The notes: generated from the letters alone by a model not told the origin. A stretch of 64,000 nucleotides of DNA from Amycolatopsis sp. EV170708-02-1 (GCF_022479115.1 NZ_CP092497.1:3286001-3350000); one strand, 5' to 3'; shown: positions 35,338 through 45,325, numbered from the stretch's first letter. A program made the numbers and translations.

Positions 35338-36412
35338 CGAGTCCCTGCTCGACGATCCCGCGAGGCTGGCCGAGGCCGACACCGCGGGGCTTCTCCGTGC
35401 CGCCGCGATGGCGGGCGCCCAGGTCCGGGCGACCGCCGAAGCCGCGGCCGAACTCGAGCTGAGCGATCGCCTGGACGTCGGGCGCCCGCGCTCGCTCGTA
35501 CTCATCGACCGGCCGGGGGTCAGCCGGACGCTGACCCGGCTGGTCGCCGCGCTCCTGACCCCGTCGTGCCCGGTGCCGGTCGTCGTCGCCGAGGTGGTGC
35601 CGAGCTGGATCGGCGCGCTCGACGTGGTCTTCGCGCACACCGACGACGCCGGCGACCGCGAGCTGGCCGCCTCACTGGAACGCGCCGCCCGGTTCGGCGC
35701 GAGAGTCGTGCTGTCCGCTCCCGACGAAGGCCCGGTCGCGGCCTCCGTCGCGGGCAAGGGGCTGCTGCTCGCGCCGAGGCTCCCGGTGCCGCCGGAGATG
35801 GCCTTCCCGCGCGGGCTCGCCGCGGCCCTCCTCACCGCGAACGCCCTCGGCCTGCTGGTGGCCGATCTGGAGCAGCTCGCGGACCATCTCGACGCGGAGG
35901 CCGAGAAGGACTACCTGGCCAGGGATTCGTTCGCGAACCCGGCCAAGGCGATGGCGCTGAGGCTGGCCGAGCGCCAGCCGCTGCTGTGGGGGCTGGACCC
36001 GGTCGCGGTCGCCGTCGGCGAGCACGCGGCCCACGCGTTCGCCGCGCACGCCGCCGTGGTCTGTGACGTGGAGGACTACCGCCAGGCACTGGCCAGGCCC
36101 GCTTTGCGGCGGGCGGCGTTGTCCGGCGGCGTGGATCGCGATATCTTCGCGGACCCGGAGGAGGGGGCCGGCGCGACGCCGAGGGTGCTGCTCCTCTCGG
36201 TTCGGACCGGGCCCGCCGCGGAGGCGGCCCGCTATCAGGCGGAAGACCTGCTGCCCGGCGGCGACGTGATCGCCCCGGCCGAAGAGATCGAAACGGACGA
36301 GATCGTGCGTGCGGCCGTTCTCGCGCTGCGTTTCGAGCTGGCCGCGGTCTACCTGGGGCTGGCCGTCGGCAGCATCGGCGGCGCCGGGAGGTACACGCCC
36401 GCAACGGCGTGA
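35321..36412 (+). CDS. TobH-like SIS / bacterial PGI-C domain protein
   Basis: 363 aa. Resembles the protein encoded between manB and manA in actinobacteria (Rv3256c), with a degenerate N-terminal sugar isomerase domain (LVLIDRPGVSRTLTRLV, PVVVAEVVPSWIGALDVVF) and a C-terminal phosphoglucose/phosphomannose isomerase-like domain (LGLAVGSIGGAGRYTP end). SIS glycine loops are not fully conserved, so catalysis is doubtful. Start ATG 35321 or ATG 35312; both lie within the end of the Trm112 gene. Possibly assists phosphomannose metabolism. Confidence 0.8.
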   Translation: MPTVPDESLLDDPARLAEADTAGLLRAAAMAGAQVRATAEAAAELELSDRLDVGRPRSLVLIDRPGVSRTLTRLVAALLTPSCPVPVVVAEVVPSWIGALDVVFAHTDDAGDRELAASLERAARFGARVVLSAPDEGPVAASVAGKGLLLAPRLPVPPEMAFPRGLAAALLTANALGLLVADLEQLADHLDAEAEKDYLARDSFANPAKAMALRLAERQPLLWGLDPVAVAVGEHAAHAFAAHAAVVCDVEDYRQALARPALRRAALSGGVDRDIFADPEEGAGATPRVLLLSVRTGPAAEAARYQAEDLLPGGDVIAPAEEIETDEIVRAAVLALRFELAAVYLGLAVGSIGGAGRYTPATA

Positions 36413-36472
36413 GTCCCGAGCGCGACGTAAGCAATGAGGGCCGGCACCACCCGTGCCCGGCGAGGAGTTGAG

Positions 36473-37702
36473 GTGACAGTGGAGCTGCTGCGAAATGCCG
36501 TGCGGCCCTACGCGTGGGGGTCCAGAACGACGATCCCCGAGCTGCTGGGGCGTCCGGTGCCGGCGCCGCATCCGGAGGCGGAACTGTGGATGGGCGCCCA
36601 CCCCGGCGACCCGTCCCACGTCATCGGCCCGGACGGCACCGAGCGGAGCCTGCTGGAGCTCGTCGAAGCCGATCCGGTCGGCCAGCTCGGCACGACCTGC
36701 GCCGGCCGCTGGGGCGGCAGGCTGCCGTTCCTGCTGAAGATCCTCGCCGCCGAAGAGCCGCTTTCGATGCAGGCGCACCCGTCGGCCGCGCAGGCGGCGG
36801 AGGGGTACGCGCGCGAGGAGTCGGCGGGGATCCCGCGCGACGCCTCGAATCGCAACTATCCGGATCCGACGGCGAAGCCGGAGCTGGTCTGCGCGCTGAC
36901 GGAGTTCCACGCGCTGGCGGGCTTCCGCGACCCGGAACGCACGATCGCGTTGCTGAAGGCGATCGAGACGCCCGGGCTGGCGAAGTACGCGGTGCTCTTG
37001 GAGGCCCAGCCGGATCCGGCCGGGCTGCGCGCGCTGTTCACCACCTGGATCACGCTGCCGCAGGCCGCGCTCGACGAACTGCTGCCCGAGGTCCTCGATT
37101 CGTGCGTGAAGCACGTCCAGGAACGCGGCGAGTTCGACGTCGAATGCCGGACCATCCTGGAGCTCGGCGAAGCGCATCCGCGTGACGCCGGGGTGCTCGC
37201 CGCGCTGCTGCTCAACCGGCTCACCCTCAGCGCGGGCGAGGCGATCTACCTGCCCGCCGGGAACCTGCACCTGTACCTGCACGGCACCGCCGTCGAGATC
37301 CTGGCGAACTCGGACAACATCCTGCGCTGCGGGCTGACCCCGAAGCACGTCGACGTGCCGGAGCTGTTGCGCGTCGTCGACTTCGCGTGCGGCGAGATGC
37401 CGGTCCAGAGCGGCGAGCGCGAGGAGCGCATGTCGGTGTACCGCACCGACGCGCCGGAGTTCGAGCTGTCGCGGATCGAATGGGACGCCGGCGACGACGG
37501 CGAGGTCGCCGTCCACGACGTCGGCCCGCAGATCCTGCTGTGCACCGCCGGTGGCCTGCTGGTGACGGCCGACGACGGCGAACAGGTCGAACTCCGCCGA
37601 GGCCAGTCGGTGTGGCTCCCGGCCGCCGACCCGGAGGTCCGCGTGCGGCCGCTTTCCGGTGAACGCACCCAGGTGTTCCGCGCCACCGCCGGCACCTGCT
37701 GA
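36473..37702 (+). CDS. manA: Mannose-6-phosphate isomerase, type I
   Basis: 409 aa cupin enzyme. Zinc ligands are visible as Gln100 and His102 (LSMQAHPSA), a Glu in the KPELVCAL segment, and His in GNLHLYLHG. NYPDPTAKPELVCAL and AGEAIYLPAGNLHLYLHG are diagnostic of type I. It converts fructose-6-P to mannose-6-P, the entry to the ManB step encoded upstream. Start GTG 36473 has GAGGAG 5 nt upstream; GTG 36479 is also possible. Confidence 0.94.
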   Translation: MTVELLRNAVRPYAWGSRTTIPELLGRPVPAPHPEAELWMGAHPGDPSHVIGPDGTERSLLELVEADPVGQLGTTCAGRWGGRLPFLLKILAAEEPLSMQAHPSAAQAAEGYAREESAGIPRDASNRNYPDPTAKPELVCALTEFHALAGFRDPERTIALLKAIETPGLAKYAVLLEAQPDPAGLRALFTTWITLPQAALDELLPEVLDSCVKHVQERGEFDVECRTILELGEAHPRDAGVLAALLLNRLTLSAGEAIYLPAGNLHLYLHGTAVEILANSDNILRCGLTPKHVDVPELLRVVDFACGEMPVQSGEREERMSVYRTDAPEFELSRIEWDAGDDGEVAVHDVGPQILLCTAGGLLVTADDGEQVELRRGQSVWLPAADPEVRVRPLSGERTQVFRATAGTC

Positions 37703-37775
37703 TCCTCCGCTCGCGTTCAGTGGTGAGGTGACCGCCTCGGTGTCCCGGCCCGTCGCCGGGTTCGTGGCGTGACCG

Positions 37776-37838
37776 AAGGCGAAACTCGCGTGCTTGAAGC
37801 CGTAACTCGCGTGTTTAAAGGCGTAACTCGCGTGGTCG
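37776..37838 (+). repeat. 21-bp repeat array, three forward units plus a degenerate fourth
   Basis: Units at 37776-37796, 37797-37817 and 37818-37838, each 21 bp with core GTAACTCGCGTG. A degenerate fourth copy (GACGAAACGCGTGCTTG) follows near 37860-37878, overlapping a CGTTCAGAGGACGAAACGCG motif shared with 13947-14012 and 52693-52747. Lies in the manA to membrane-gene gap. Confidence 0.85.
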
Positions 37839-37993
37839 GCGGCGCGGGCGAGGACCGCGTTCAGAGGACGAAACGCGTGCTTGGCCGAAGTGTGTGCGTT
37901 CCGTGTGGCGGGTTCCGCAACTATCGCCCGAAGGGGTGACCCGGCGCTTGGCGTCGGCTCGTCCCGGACGTCGATAGCCAAGGAGCGACAGCA

Positions 37994-38503
37994 GTGACTT
38001 CCCATCCCGACGCGGCGAGCGGACGCGCTTTCCGGGTGCCGGTTCCCGTGCGCCCCACCGCCCTGCTCGCCGCGCTCGGATTCGCCGTCGTGACCGCGCT
38101 CGTCCCGGTCGTCGACCTGGTCCTCCCGGTGCCGAGCGGCCAGGACCTGGTCGGTTCGGCGCAGGCGATGGCGGGGCTCGCCGGTGACGCGATCGAGTCG
38201 GTCAAGGCCGCGGGGAGCGGCCTGCACGAGCTCGCCGCGGGCGCGGAGAGCAGGCTGAACCTCCCGCTGGTCGTGCTCGTCTCGCTCGGCGCGCAGGTGC
38301 TGCTCACCGCCGCGCTGGTGGTGACGGGCACCCAGCCCGTCCGCGTGATGCTGACCGTCGCCGGGTTGATCAACATGTTCGCCGTCTCGCGGCTCGGGGC
38401 CGCCTCGCCGCCGGTGTGGGACGCCGTGGCCAACGGCGTGCTGGCGATCACGCTGGCCTGGTTCTCCGCCGGACGGCGGGAATCGCGGCCCGCCGCCCGG
38501 TGA
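37994..38503 (+). CDS. Hypothetical membrane protein (169 aa)
   Basis: GTG 37994 start. About four spans (around residues 22-46, 93-114, 117-135 and 143-158). Residues 48-88 form an external-looking amphipathic segment (PSGQDLVGSAQAMAGLAGDAIESV). No family recognised. It is monocistronic between the manA block and the convergent SARP gene. Confidence 0.65.
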   Translation: MTSHPDAASGRAFRVPVPVRPTALLAALGFAVVTALVPVVDLVLPVPSGQDLVGSAQAMAGLAGDAIESVKAAGSGLHELAAGAESRLNLPLVVLVSLGAQVLLTAALVVTGTQPVRVMLTVAGLINMFAVSRLGAASPPVWDAVANGVLAITLAWFSAGRRESRPAAR

Positions 38504-38554
38504 GCGCCGATGACTTCCGGGTGGTGCCCGTCTGAGGGGTCGGGCACCACCCGG

Positions 38555-41500
38555 TCAGGCCGGGGCGGGTTCGGTGAGCGACAACAGCAACCGGACGAGG
38601 GTCGAAGCGTTGGCGTCGTGGGGGACTTCCAATCGCTTCGCCTCTTCACCCGCCGCCTCGGCCGCCCTTGTCTCCCCGACGGCCTCGTACGCCCTGCGCA
38701 GCACGTGCAGGGTGAGGCCCGTCGCCGGTTTCCCGCCCATGGCGCGGAATTCGTCGAGACAGCGGCGCAGCACGGGAATCGCGCGGTCGGCCCGGCCGTC
38801 GCCGATCCAGCTCGCCGCGATCGCGCGCGTGCAGGAAAGCTCTCGCGGCCGTTCTTCGAGCGCTCCGGCCAGGCGCCGCGCGTTCTCGTACGCCTTCACC
38901 GCGCCGGCGCGCTGCCCGGCGCCCGCGAGGATCGCGCCCTGGGTGCGCAACGACTTCGCCAGCGCCGATCTGGCCGTGGTCCGGCGAAGGACGCGGACCG
39001 ATTCCTCGATCGTCGCCAGTGCCTCCTCCTGGCGGCCGTCGAGCATCAGCGACCACGAAAGCCCTTGCAGGGCAACGCCGAGCTGCCGGTCGTCGGCCGA
39101 TTCCCGTGCCTGGGCGAGAATTCGGCGATCGATCTCCAGTGCTTCGGAGATCTTGCCCAACCGGTGCAGCGCGGCGGATTCCGCCCGCCTCGCATGGGTG
39201 CCGGAATCCTCCACAGTGGACATTTCGCGGGCCTGGGTGGCGGCGTGCAGCGATTCCCCGGCCCGGCCGAGCCCGACGAGGCAGTGCGCCAGATTGGTCT
39301 CCACCCACGCCCGGGTGGCGAGGTCGCCCAGCGTCGCCAATTCCTTCGAGCAGCCGCGATAACCCTCGGCCGCGCGTTCGTACTCGCCGCGAACATGCAG
39401 CAACACCGCCAAATTCGCGTCCGCGATGACGGCGATGTGGCGGTCGCCCGCCTCGCGAGCGGCGTCACGCAACGTCTCGTACGCCGTCCGCATGTCGGTG
39501 TAATGACTGTGCAAGTACAGGTACGCGCTCAGCCTTTCCAGTATTCGCAACGCTTTCCGCCGCCAGCCCACGGCGCACAGCGACGAGACCACGGAGACGA
39601 GGTTCGCCCGCTCCACGGAGAACCAGGTGCCGGGATCGCGCAGCAGCCGCTCGACCAGCTCGCCGTCCAGCGGCTGGGCGGGGAGGTCGTGATCCGACAA
39701 CGGCATCGGCACCGTCCTCGGCAGACGGCGGGCCGCCGTGTCGGCGAGGCACAGCGCCGCGTCCGACACCTTCGCGACGGTGGCCACCCGCTCGGCGTGG
39801 GTCTCCAGCTCCCGGCCGAGCTCCGTGGCGAACACGCGGACGAGGTCGTGCACGCGGAACCGCTGCTCGCCCGTCGGGTCGAGACCGGTGGCTTCGAGCA
39901 GGCTGGCCTCGACGAGTTCGTCGATGGCCTCGTCGGCGCCTTCGTCATCGATCAGCGTCGTCACCGCCCACGCGGGCAGGTCGAGGGTGCGGCAGCGGCC
40001 GATCAGACGGAACGCGCGCCGCGCCGCCGGGCTCAGCGCCTGATAACTCAACGCGATGCTGCCGCGGACCTGGAGATCGCTGACCTGGAGCTCGTCGAGG
40101 CGCGAGACCTCGTCCTCCAGCCGCCCGGCGAGCTTCCCGAGCGGCAGACCGGGCCGCATCGCGAGCCTGCTGCCCGCGATCCGCAACGCCAGGGGGAGAT
40201 TGCCGCAGGCCTTGGCGATCCGCTCCGCGTCGGCGCGTTCGGCGCCCACCCGGTCCGGCCCGGCGAGCCGGGCGAGCAGGGTCACCGCCTCGGCTCCGGA
40301 CAGCGGCGCGAGCGGGAGACGATCCGCCCCGGCGAGCCCGGAAAGCCGTCGCCTGCTGGTGATCAGGACCGCGTTGCCCGGCGTTCCCGGCAGGAGCGCG
40401 CGGACCTGCTCGGGGTTCGCGGCGTCGTCGAGCACGACGAGGACCCGCCGATCGGCGAGACGGCCCCGGTAGACCGCCGCCCTGGCCTCGACGTCGTCCG
40501 GGATGGCGGGCCCGGTGACGCCCAGCGCGCGCAACAGGTCGCCGAGGACGTCGGAGAGTTCGCGAGGGTCGGAGGCGCCGGCCAGCGGGACGAACAGCTG
40601 TCCGTCCGGGAAGGACCGGCGGAGCCTGTGCGCGGTGGTGACCGCGAGGGTCGATTTGCCCGCGCCCGGCTCGCCGGTGATCAGCGCGACCGGGACACCG
40701 GTGCCGGCGCCGAGCAGCCCGGAGAGCTTCGCGATCTCGCTCTCGCGGCCCGCGAGATCCGCGATGTCCGGCGGCAGCTGGCAGATCGGGAAGATCGGCG
40801 TGGCCTTGGCCGAGGGCACCGGATCCTCACCGCGCAACACGGCGGCGTGCACCCGGCGGACCTCGGCGCCGGGCTCCACGCCGAGCTCCTCGACGAGGGT
40901 GGCGCGCAGATCCCGGTGGACGGCCAGCGAATCGGCCTGACGTCCGGCGCGGTGCAACGCGATCATCAGCTGCGCGGCCAGCCGCTCGCGCAGCGGATGT
41001 TCGGTGATCATCGCCTGGAGCTCACCGGTGAGCTCGCCGTGCCTGCCGTCGGACAGCTCGGCGTCGACACAGTCTTCGAAGGCGGCGAGGCGCTCCGACT
41101 CGAGCCGGGCGACGTCGGCGTCGAGCCGGGGGATGTGCAGTCCGGAAAGGACCGGCCCGCGCCACTCCGCCAGCGCCCGGCGGTAGTGCCCCGCGGCCGC
41201 CGCCGGATCGCCCGCCCGCGACGCCGCCTTCCCCGCCGCGGCGGCCTCGCGGAAGGACAGCAGATCGAGGTCGGCGGGCTCGACGACCAGCCGGTAGCCG
41301 TGCGGTTCCCGCTCGATCTCCAGCCCCTCGAACCGGGCTCGCAGACGGGAGACGTACGTGTGCAGATTCGAGGAGTACGACTTCGGCGGCGTGTCCGGCC
41401 AGAGCGTCTCGACCAGGGCGTCGACCGGGACGGACGAGTTCGCGTTCAGCAGCAGGACGGCCAGCAGGGCACGCTGATGATCGCCGCGCGGCGTCGTGCG

Positions 41501-41560
41501 CCGCCCGGGCGGATCCTCGATCGTCAACGGTCCGAGCACGCCGAATCGCGGCACGGGCAC
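38555..41560 (-). CDS. AfsR/SARP-type regulator: BTAD, NB-ARC and TPR domains
   Basis: 1001 aa. The N-terminus is an OmpR-like winged helix (FGVLGPLTIEDPPGRR, LWPDTPPKSYSSNLHTYVSRLRAR), followed by the BTAD repeat domain (about 98-245), an NB-ARC ATPase (Walker A GEPGAGKST near 292, then VLVVLDDAANPEQVRALLP) and many TPR helices from about 650 to 990. Such proteins activate secondary-metabolite or development genes. GTG 41560 has GGGGAGG upstream. No biosynthetic cluster is adjacent in this window, so its target is unknown and may be elsewhere. Confidence 0.93.
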   Translation of the reverse strand: MPVPRFGVLGPLTIEDPPGRRTTPRGDHQRALLAVLLLNANSSVPVDALVETLWPDTPPKSYSSNLHTYVSRLRARFEGLEIEREPHGYRLVVEPADLDLLSFREAAAAGKAASRAGDPAAAAGHYRRALAEWRGPVLSGLHIPRLDADVARLESERLAAFEDCVDAELSDGRHGELTGELQAMITEHPLRERLAAQLMIALHRAGRQADSLAVHRDLRATLVEELGVEPGAEVRRVHAAVLRGEDPVPSAKATPIFPICQLPPDIADLAGRESEIAKLSGLLGAGTGVPVALITGEPGAGKSTLAVTTAHRLRRSFPDGQLFVPLAGASDPRELSDVLGDLLRALGVTGPAIPDDVEARAAVYRGRLADRRVLVVLDDAANPEQVRALLPGTPGNAVLITSRRRLSGLAGADRLPLAPLSGAEAVTLLARLAGPDRVGAERADAERIAKACGNLPLALRIAGSRLAMRPGLPLGKLAGRLEDEVSRLDELQVSDLQVRGSIALSYQALSPAARRAFRLIGRCRTLDLPAWAVTTLIDDEGADEAIDELVEASLLEATGLDPTGEQRFRVHDLVRVFATELGRELETHAERVATVAKVSDAALCLADTAARRLPRTVPMPLSDHDLPAQPLDGELVERLLRDPGTWFSVERANLVSVVSSLCAVGWRRKALRILERLSAYLYLHSHYTDMRTAYETLRDAAREAGDRHIAVIADANLAVLLHVRGEYERAAEGYRGCSKELATLGDLATRAWVETNLAHCLVGLGRAGESLHAATQAREMSTVEDSGTHARRAESAALHRLGKISEALEIDRRILAQARESADDRQLGVALQGLSWSLMLDGRQEEALATIEESVRVLRRTTARSALAKSLRTQGAILAGAGQRAGAVKAYENARRLAGALEERPRELSCTRAIAASWIGDGRADRAIPVLRRCLDEFRAMGGKPATGLTLHVLRRAYEAVGETRAAEAAGEEAKRLEVPHDANASTLVRLLLSLTEPAPA

Positions 41561-41698
41561 CTCCCCAGGTCATGAGAGGGGCGAGACTAGCGAGGGGGCC
41601 CGACAATTCTGTGACCTGTCCCGCCCGGCGAGTACCGGCTCATCTGCACTGCTAGCCTTCGAACCCGGCATATCGGGACACCATTTGGGGAGTTGCAA

Positions 41699-42613
41699 GT
41701 GTCTGCAGGTGGCGGAACCAAGGCGATCATCGCCGCGCTCGTGGCGAACGCCGGAATCGCGGCCGCGAAGTTCACCGGCTTCCTCATCACGGGGTCGTCC
41801 TCGATGCTGGCCGAGTCCGTGCACTCGCTCGCGGACACCTCGAACCAGGGCCTTCTGCTGCTCGGCCAGAAGACCTCGCAGCGCAAGGCGACCCGCACCC
41901 ACCCGTTCGGCTTCGGGCGGGACCGGTACTTCTACTCGTTCATCGTCGCGCTGATGCTCTTCAGCCTCGGCTCGGTGTTCGCGCTGTACGAGGGCATCCA
42001 CAAGATCTCGCATCCCGAGGACCTGACCTCGCCGCTGGTGGCGGTCGGCATCCTCGTGGTCGCGATCGGGCTGGAGTCGTACTCCTTCTACACCGCGATC
42101 CAGGAATCGAAGAAGATCAAGGGCGACGCGGGCTGGTGGGCCTTCATCCGCCAGGCCAAGACCCCGGAACTGCCGGTGGTGCTGCTGGAGGACGCGGGCG
42201 CGCTGCTCGGTCTGATCTTCGCGCTCGCCGGCGTCGGGCTCTCGGTCATCACCGGCGACCCGGTGTGGGACGGCATCGGCACCGTGACGATCGGTGTGCT
42301 GCTCGGCATCATCGCGATCATCCTGATCATCGAGATGAAGAGCCTGCTGATCGGCGAGGGTGCCTCCGAGACCGACCTCGACGTGATCGTCGACGAGCTG
42401 GCCGCGGGCAAGGTCGAGCGGGTCATCCACATCCGGACGCTGTACATCGGGCCGGACGAGATGCTGGTGGCCGCGAAGCTCGCACTGGTGCCGGGGCTGG
42501 AGACCGCCGACATCGCGCAAGCCATCGACGACGCCGAAGCGCGTGTGCGGGCGAAGGTGCCGACGGCGAAGCTGATCTACCTGGAGCCGGACCTGGACCG
42601 CGCGCTGGCGTGA
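41699..42613 (+). CDS. Cation diffusion facilitator family transporter
   Basis: 304 aa with about six spans. The first metal site has ESVHSLADTSNQ (His/Asp in span 2) and span 5 has LLEDAGALLGLIFAL, the two half-sites of the CDF transport site; the C-terminal cytosolic domain starts near residue 210 (ASETDLDVIVDELAAGKVERV). This pattern fits zinc or cobalt/iron efflux. GTG 41699 has GGGAG upstream; TTG 41693 is an alternative. Which metal is not decided by sequence. Confidence 0.9.
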   Translation: MSAGGGTKAIIAALVANAGIAAAKFTGFLITGSSSMLAESVHSLADTSNQGLLLLGQKTSQRKATRTHPFGFGRDRYFYSFIVALMLFSLGSVFALYEGIHKISHPEDLTSPLVAVGILVVAIGLESYSFYTAIQESKKIKGDAGWWAFIRQAKTPELPVVLLEDAGALLGLIFALAGVGLSVITGDPVWDGIGTVTIGVLLGIIAIILIIEMKSLLIGEGASETDLDVIVDELAAGKVERVIHIRTLYIGPDEMLVAAKLALVPGLETADIAQAIDDAEARVRAKVPTAKLIYLEPDLDRALA

Positions 42614-42623
42614 CGCTAGGCGC

Positions 42624-42676
42624 GTCGCGAAAGCCACTTTCGAGACGTCAGATGTCCCGAAAGTGGCTTTCGCGAC
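42624..42676. terminator. Perfect 19-bp inverted repeat terminator
   Basis: GTCGCGAAAGCCACTTTCG (42624-42642) and its exact complement (42658-42676), 12 nt after the transporter stop. Between two plus-strand genes. Confidence 0.75.
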
Positions 42677-42845
42677 TCTGGGGCCGCGGGATCGGGGCAG
42701 CGACGCGACCGCCATCCGGCGCAACTGTCCGTACTCCGCCGACTACCGCCACGACCTCCGGGTACTTCGTTGCTCTCCCACCGCGCTGCCGACACGACCG
42801 GGCGATAGGGTCCGTTGAACCGCAGTCAGGTGTAGGAGGTCAAGG

Positions 42846-44366
42846 GTGCCCGGAAACGGCCTGTGGCGTACGAAAACCATCGAGCAGTCCATCGCGGACA
42901 CCGACGAACCGGGGACCAAGCTCAGGCGGAACCTGAGCGCGTGGGACCTGACCGTGTTCGGCGTCGCCGTCGTCATCGGTGCCGGTATCTTCACCCTCAC
43001 CGCCCGCACGGCAGGCGACTACGCGGGCCCGTCGGTGTCGCTTTCGTTCGTCTTCGCCGCCATCGCCTGCGCGCTGGCGGCTCTCTGTTACGCGGAATTC
43101 GCGTCGACCGTCCCGGTGGCCGGGAGCGCGTACACGTTCTCCTACGCCACCTTCGGCGAGTTCATGGCGTGGATCATCGGCTGGGATCTCATCCTGGAAC
43201 TCGCGGTCGGCGCGGCCGCGGTGTCGAAGGGCTGGTCCGCCTACCTCGAAACGGTGCTCTCCTACATCTTCGGCAAGGGCACGAAGACGACGTTCGAGAT
43301 CGGTGGCGTCCCCGTCGACTGGGGCGCCCTGATCGTGGTGCTGGTGCTGGCGACCCTGCTCGCCCTCGGCACGAAGCTGTCTTCGCGGTTCTCGATGGTG
43401 ATCACCGGGATCAAGGTCGCAGTGGTGCTGTTCGTGATCGTGCTCGGCATCTTCTACATCAAGGCCGCCAACTACAGCCCGTTCATCCCGGAGGCCCAGA
43501 CCGGCGCCGAAACCTCGGCCACCGGGGTCGACCAGTCGCTGTTCTCGGTGTTCGCGGGCAGCAGCAGTAGCTCGTTCGGTGTCTTCGGCCTGCTGGCCGC
43601 GGCGTCGCTGGTGTTCTTCGCGTTCATCGGTTTCGACATCGTCGCGACCACCGCGGAGGAGACCCGCAACCCGCAGAAGGCCGTGCCCCGCGGCATCTTC
43701 GGCTCGCTCGCCATCGTCACGGTGCTCTACGTCGCCGTGTCGCTCGTGGTCGTCGGCATGGTGAACTACAAGGAGCTCGCCACCTCGGCGGGTGACGGCG
43801 GCAAGAAGACGCTCGCGTCCGCCTTCGCGGCCAACGGCGTCGACTGGGCGGCCAACATCATCTCCGTCGGTGCCCTCGCCGGTCTGACGACCGTCGTCAT
43901 GGTGCTGATGCTGGGCCAGATCCGGATCATCTTCGCGATGTCGCGCGACGGCCTCATGCCGCGTTCGCTGGCGAAGACCGGTGCGAACGGCACACCGAAG
44001 CGGGCGACCATCGTCGTCGGCGGACTGGTCGCCGTCGCCGCGACCTTCTTCCCGGCCGACAAGCTGGAAGAGATGGTCAACGTCGGCACGCTGTTCGCCT
44101 TCATCCTCGTTTCCGCGGGGGTCATGGTGCTGCGCAAGACGCGGCCGGATCTGCCCCGCGCCTTCCGCGTGCCGTGGGTGCCGGTGGTCCCGATCCTGGC
44201 GATCCTCGCCTGCCTGTGGCTGATGCTGAACCTGACCGTTTTGACCTGGTTGCGGTTCATCGCGTGGATGGCGCTGGGTGTCCTCATCTACTTCGTCTAC
44301 AGCCGTCGCCATTCGCTGCTCGGCAAGCAGAAGAAGGACGAGGCGCCGACGTCCGTTTCGGACTGA
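42846..44366 (+). CDS. APC-superfamily amino-acid permease (cationic amino-acid transporter type)
   Basis: 506 aa with about 12-14 spans. The first segment VVIGAGIFTLTARTAGDYAGP and AGSAYTFSYATFGEFMAWIIGWDLILE are typical of CAT-type permeases. Position matches Rv3253c, a cationic amino-acid transporter, in the conserved manA-to-sahH block. GTG 42846 has AGGAGG upstream. Long cytosolic ends are absent. Substrate likely arginine/lysine by family, not by proof. Confidence 0.9.
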   Translation: MPGNGLWRTKTIEQSIADTDEPGTKLRRNLSAWDLTVFGVAVVIGAGIFTLTARTAGDYAGPSVSLSFVFAAIACALAALCYAEFASTVPVAGSAYTFSYATFGEFMAWIIGWDLILELAVGAAAVSKGWSAYLETVLSYIFGKGTKTTFEIGGVPVDWGALIVVLVLATLLALGTKLSSRFSMVITGIKVAVVLFVIVLGIFYIKAANYSPFIPEAQTGAETSATGVDQSLFSVFAGSSSSSFGVFGLLAAASLVFFAFIGFDIVATTAEETRNPQKAVPRGIFGSLAIVTVLYVAVSLVVVGMVNYKELATSAGDGGKKTLASAFAANGVDWAANIISVGALAGLTTVVMVLMLGQIRIIFAMSRDGLMPRSLAKTGANGTPKRATIVVGGLVAVAATFFPADKLEEMVNVGTLFAFILVSAGVMVLRKTRPDLPRAFRVPWVPVVPILAILACLWLMLNLTVLTWLRFIAWMALGVLIYFVYSRRHSLLGKQKKDEAPTSVSD

Positions 44367-44381
44367 TCATTCTCGTTTCGA

Positions 44382-44417
44382 CGGCCCACCATTCCTTTGT
44401 GGATGGTGGGCCGTTTT
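44382..44417 (+). terminator. Rho-independent terminator after the amino-acid permease
   Basis: GGCCCACCATTC is followed by GGATGGTGGGCC and TTTT, beginning 16 nt after the stop: a standard stem-loop with U tract. Confidence 0.85.
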
Positions 44418-44623
44418 CGTGTCCGGTCCGTCCGGTCTCGGAGCGGTAACACCTGGGGGTCCCGGTGCCGCCGTAAAATCCGTGTGCGATACCGTCCGGG
44501 GCCTTGCCTCCCCCTGATGGGTTAACGCGACTCCTGCAGAAGTACCGCGAGTTGACCGCGTTCCCTCGGAGGTGGCGCCACGCTTCGCTCGTTTGTCCCC
44601 CGATCGGTACAGGAGAGCTCCGA

Positions 44624-45325
44624 ATGCAGATCAAGCCCAGACGGCGTGTCCGTTCCGCCGTCACCGTCGTCGCCCTCGCCGCCGTGGCCCTCGTCGGGAC
44701 CGCCGGCACCGCCCTCGCGACCCGCAGCGACGACCGCGCGACCCAGGTCGTGGGCAGCAACGCCACCACCTGCGAGGGGGCCAAGGTCCCGGGCAAGCTG
44801 GTGCCCACCTCGGACCTGACCTTCACCGGTGGCACGGAGAAGGACCTGTACCTCGACATCACCGCGGTCGCCAAGGGCGTCACCGTCACGGCCATCGTGG
44901 TCAAGGGCGGCCACGGCTACAACGTCTACGTGCCCGGCGAGAAGGGGCTGCCCGAGAACCCGCCGTGGACGAAGCTGCGTTCGCCGCTGAACAAGGGTGA
45001 CCAGCAGGCGCAGATCAGCCACTGGTTCGTCTGCGGCGAGAAGACCAAGCCGAGCGAGCCGACTAAGCCGAGCGAGCCGACGAAGACCACCACGGCCAAG
45101 CCGCCGACGTCGGCCCCGACCACCACGGATAAGCCGTCCCAGACGTCCGAAGCCCCGAGCAGCACCACCGCTCCGGCCCCCGTGGTCGACGGCAACGGTG
45201 GCAACGGCGGCGGCCTCGCGGACACCGGTTTCGACAACGCCTGGCTGCTGTGGGCCGGTGGCCTGCTGGTCCTGGCCGGTGCCGGCGTCCTGGTCCTGCT
45301 TCGCGTGCGCCGCAAGGCCGACTGA
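44624..45325 (+). CDS. Exported LADTG-anchored cell-surface protein
   Basis: 233 aa. Basic start (MQIKPRRRVRSAVT), signal sequence ending TALA, a mature domain with two Cys (CEGAK and FVCGEK, a likely disulphide), a Pro/Thr/Ser-rich stalk (residues about 145-190) and a sortase signal LADTG followed by a hydrophobic span and RVRRKAD (residues 198-233). LAxTG is the class E sortase motif of actinomycetes. AGGAGAG precedes the ATG. A wall protein of unknown function; the folded part may bind a ligand. Confidence 0.82.
   Translation: MQIKPRRRVRSAVTVVALAAVALVGTAGTALATRSDDRATQVVGSNATTCEGAKVPGKLVPTSDLTFTGGTEKDLYLDITAVAKGVTVTAIVVKGGHGYNVYVPGEKGLPENPPWTKLRSPLNKGDQQAQISHWFVCGEKTKPSEPTKPSEPTKTTTAKPPTSAPTTTDKPSQTSEAPSSTTAPAPVVDGNGGNGGGLADTGFDNAWLLWAGGLLVLAGAGVLVLLRVRRKAD

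Noticed and set aside
44440..44623. Possible c-di-AMP (ydaO-type) riboswitch before the LADTG protein gene
   Set aside because: The conserved ydaO core elements are not present; only a GC-rich leader is seen.
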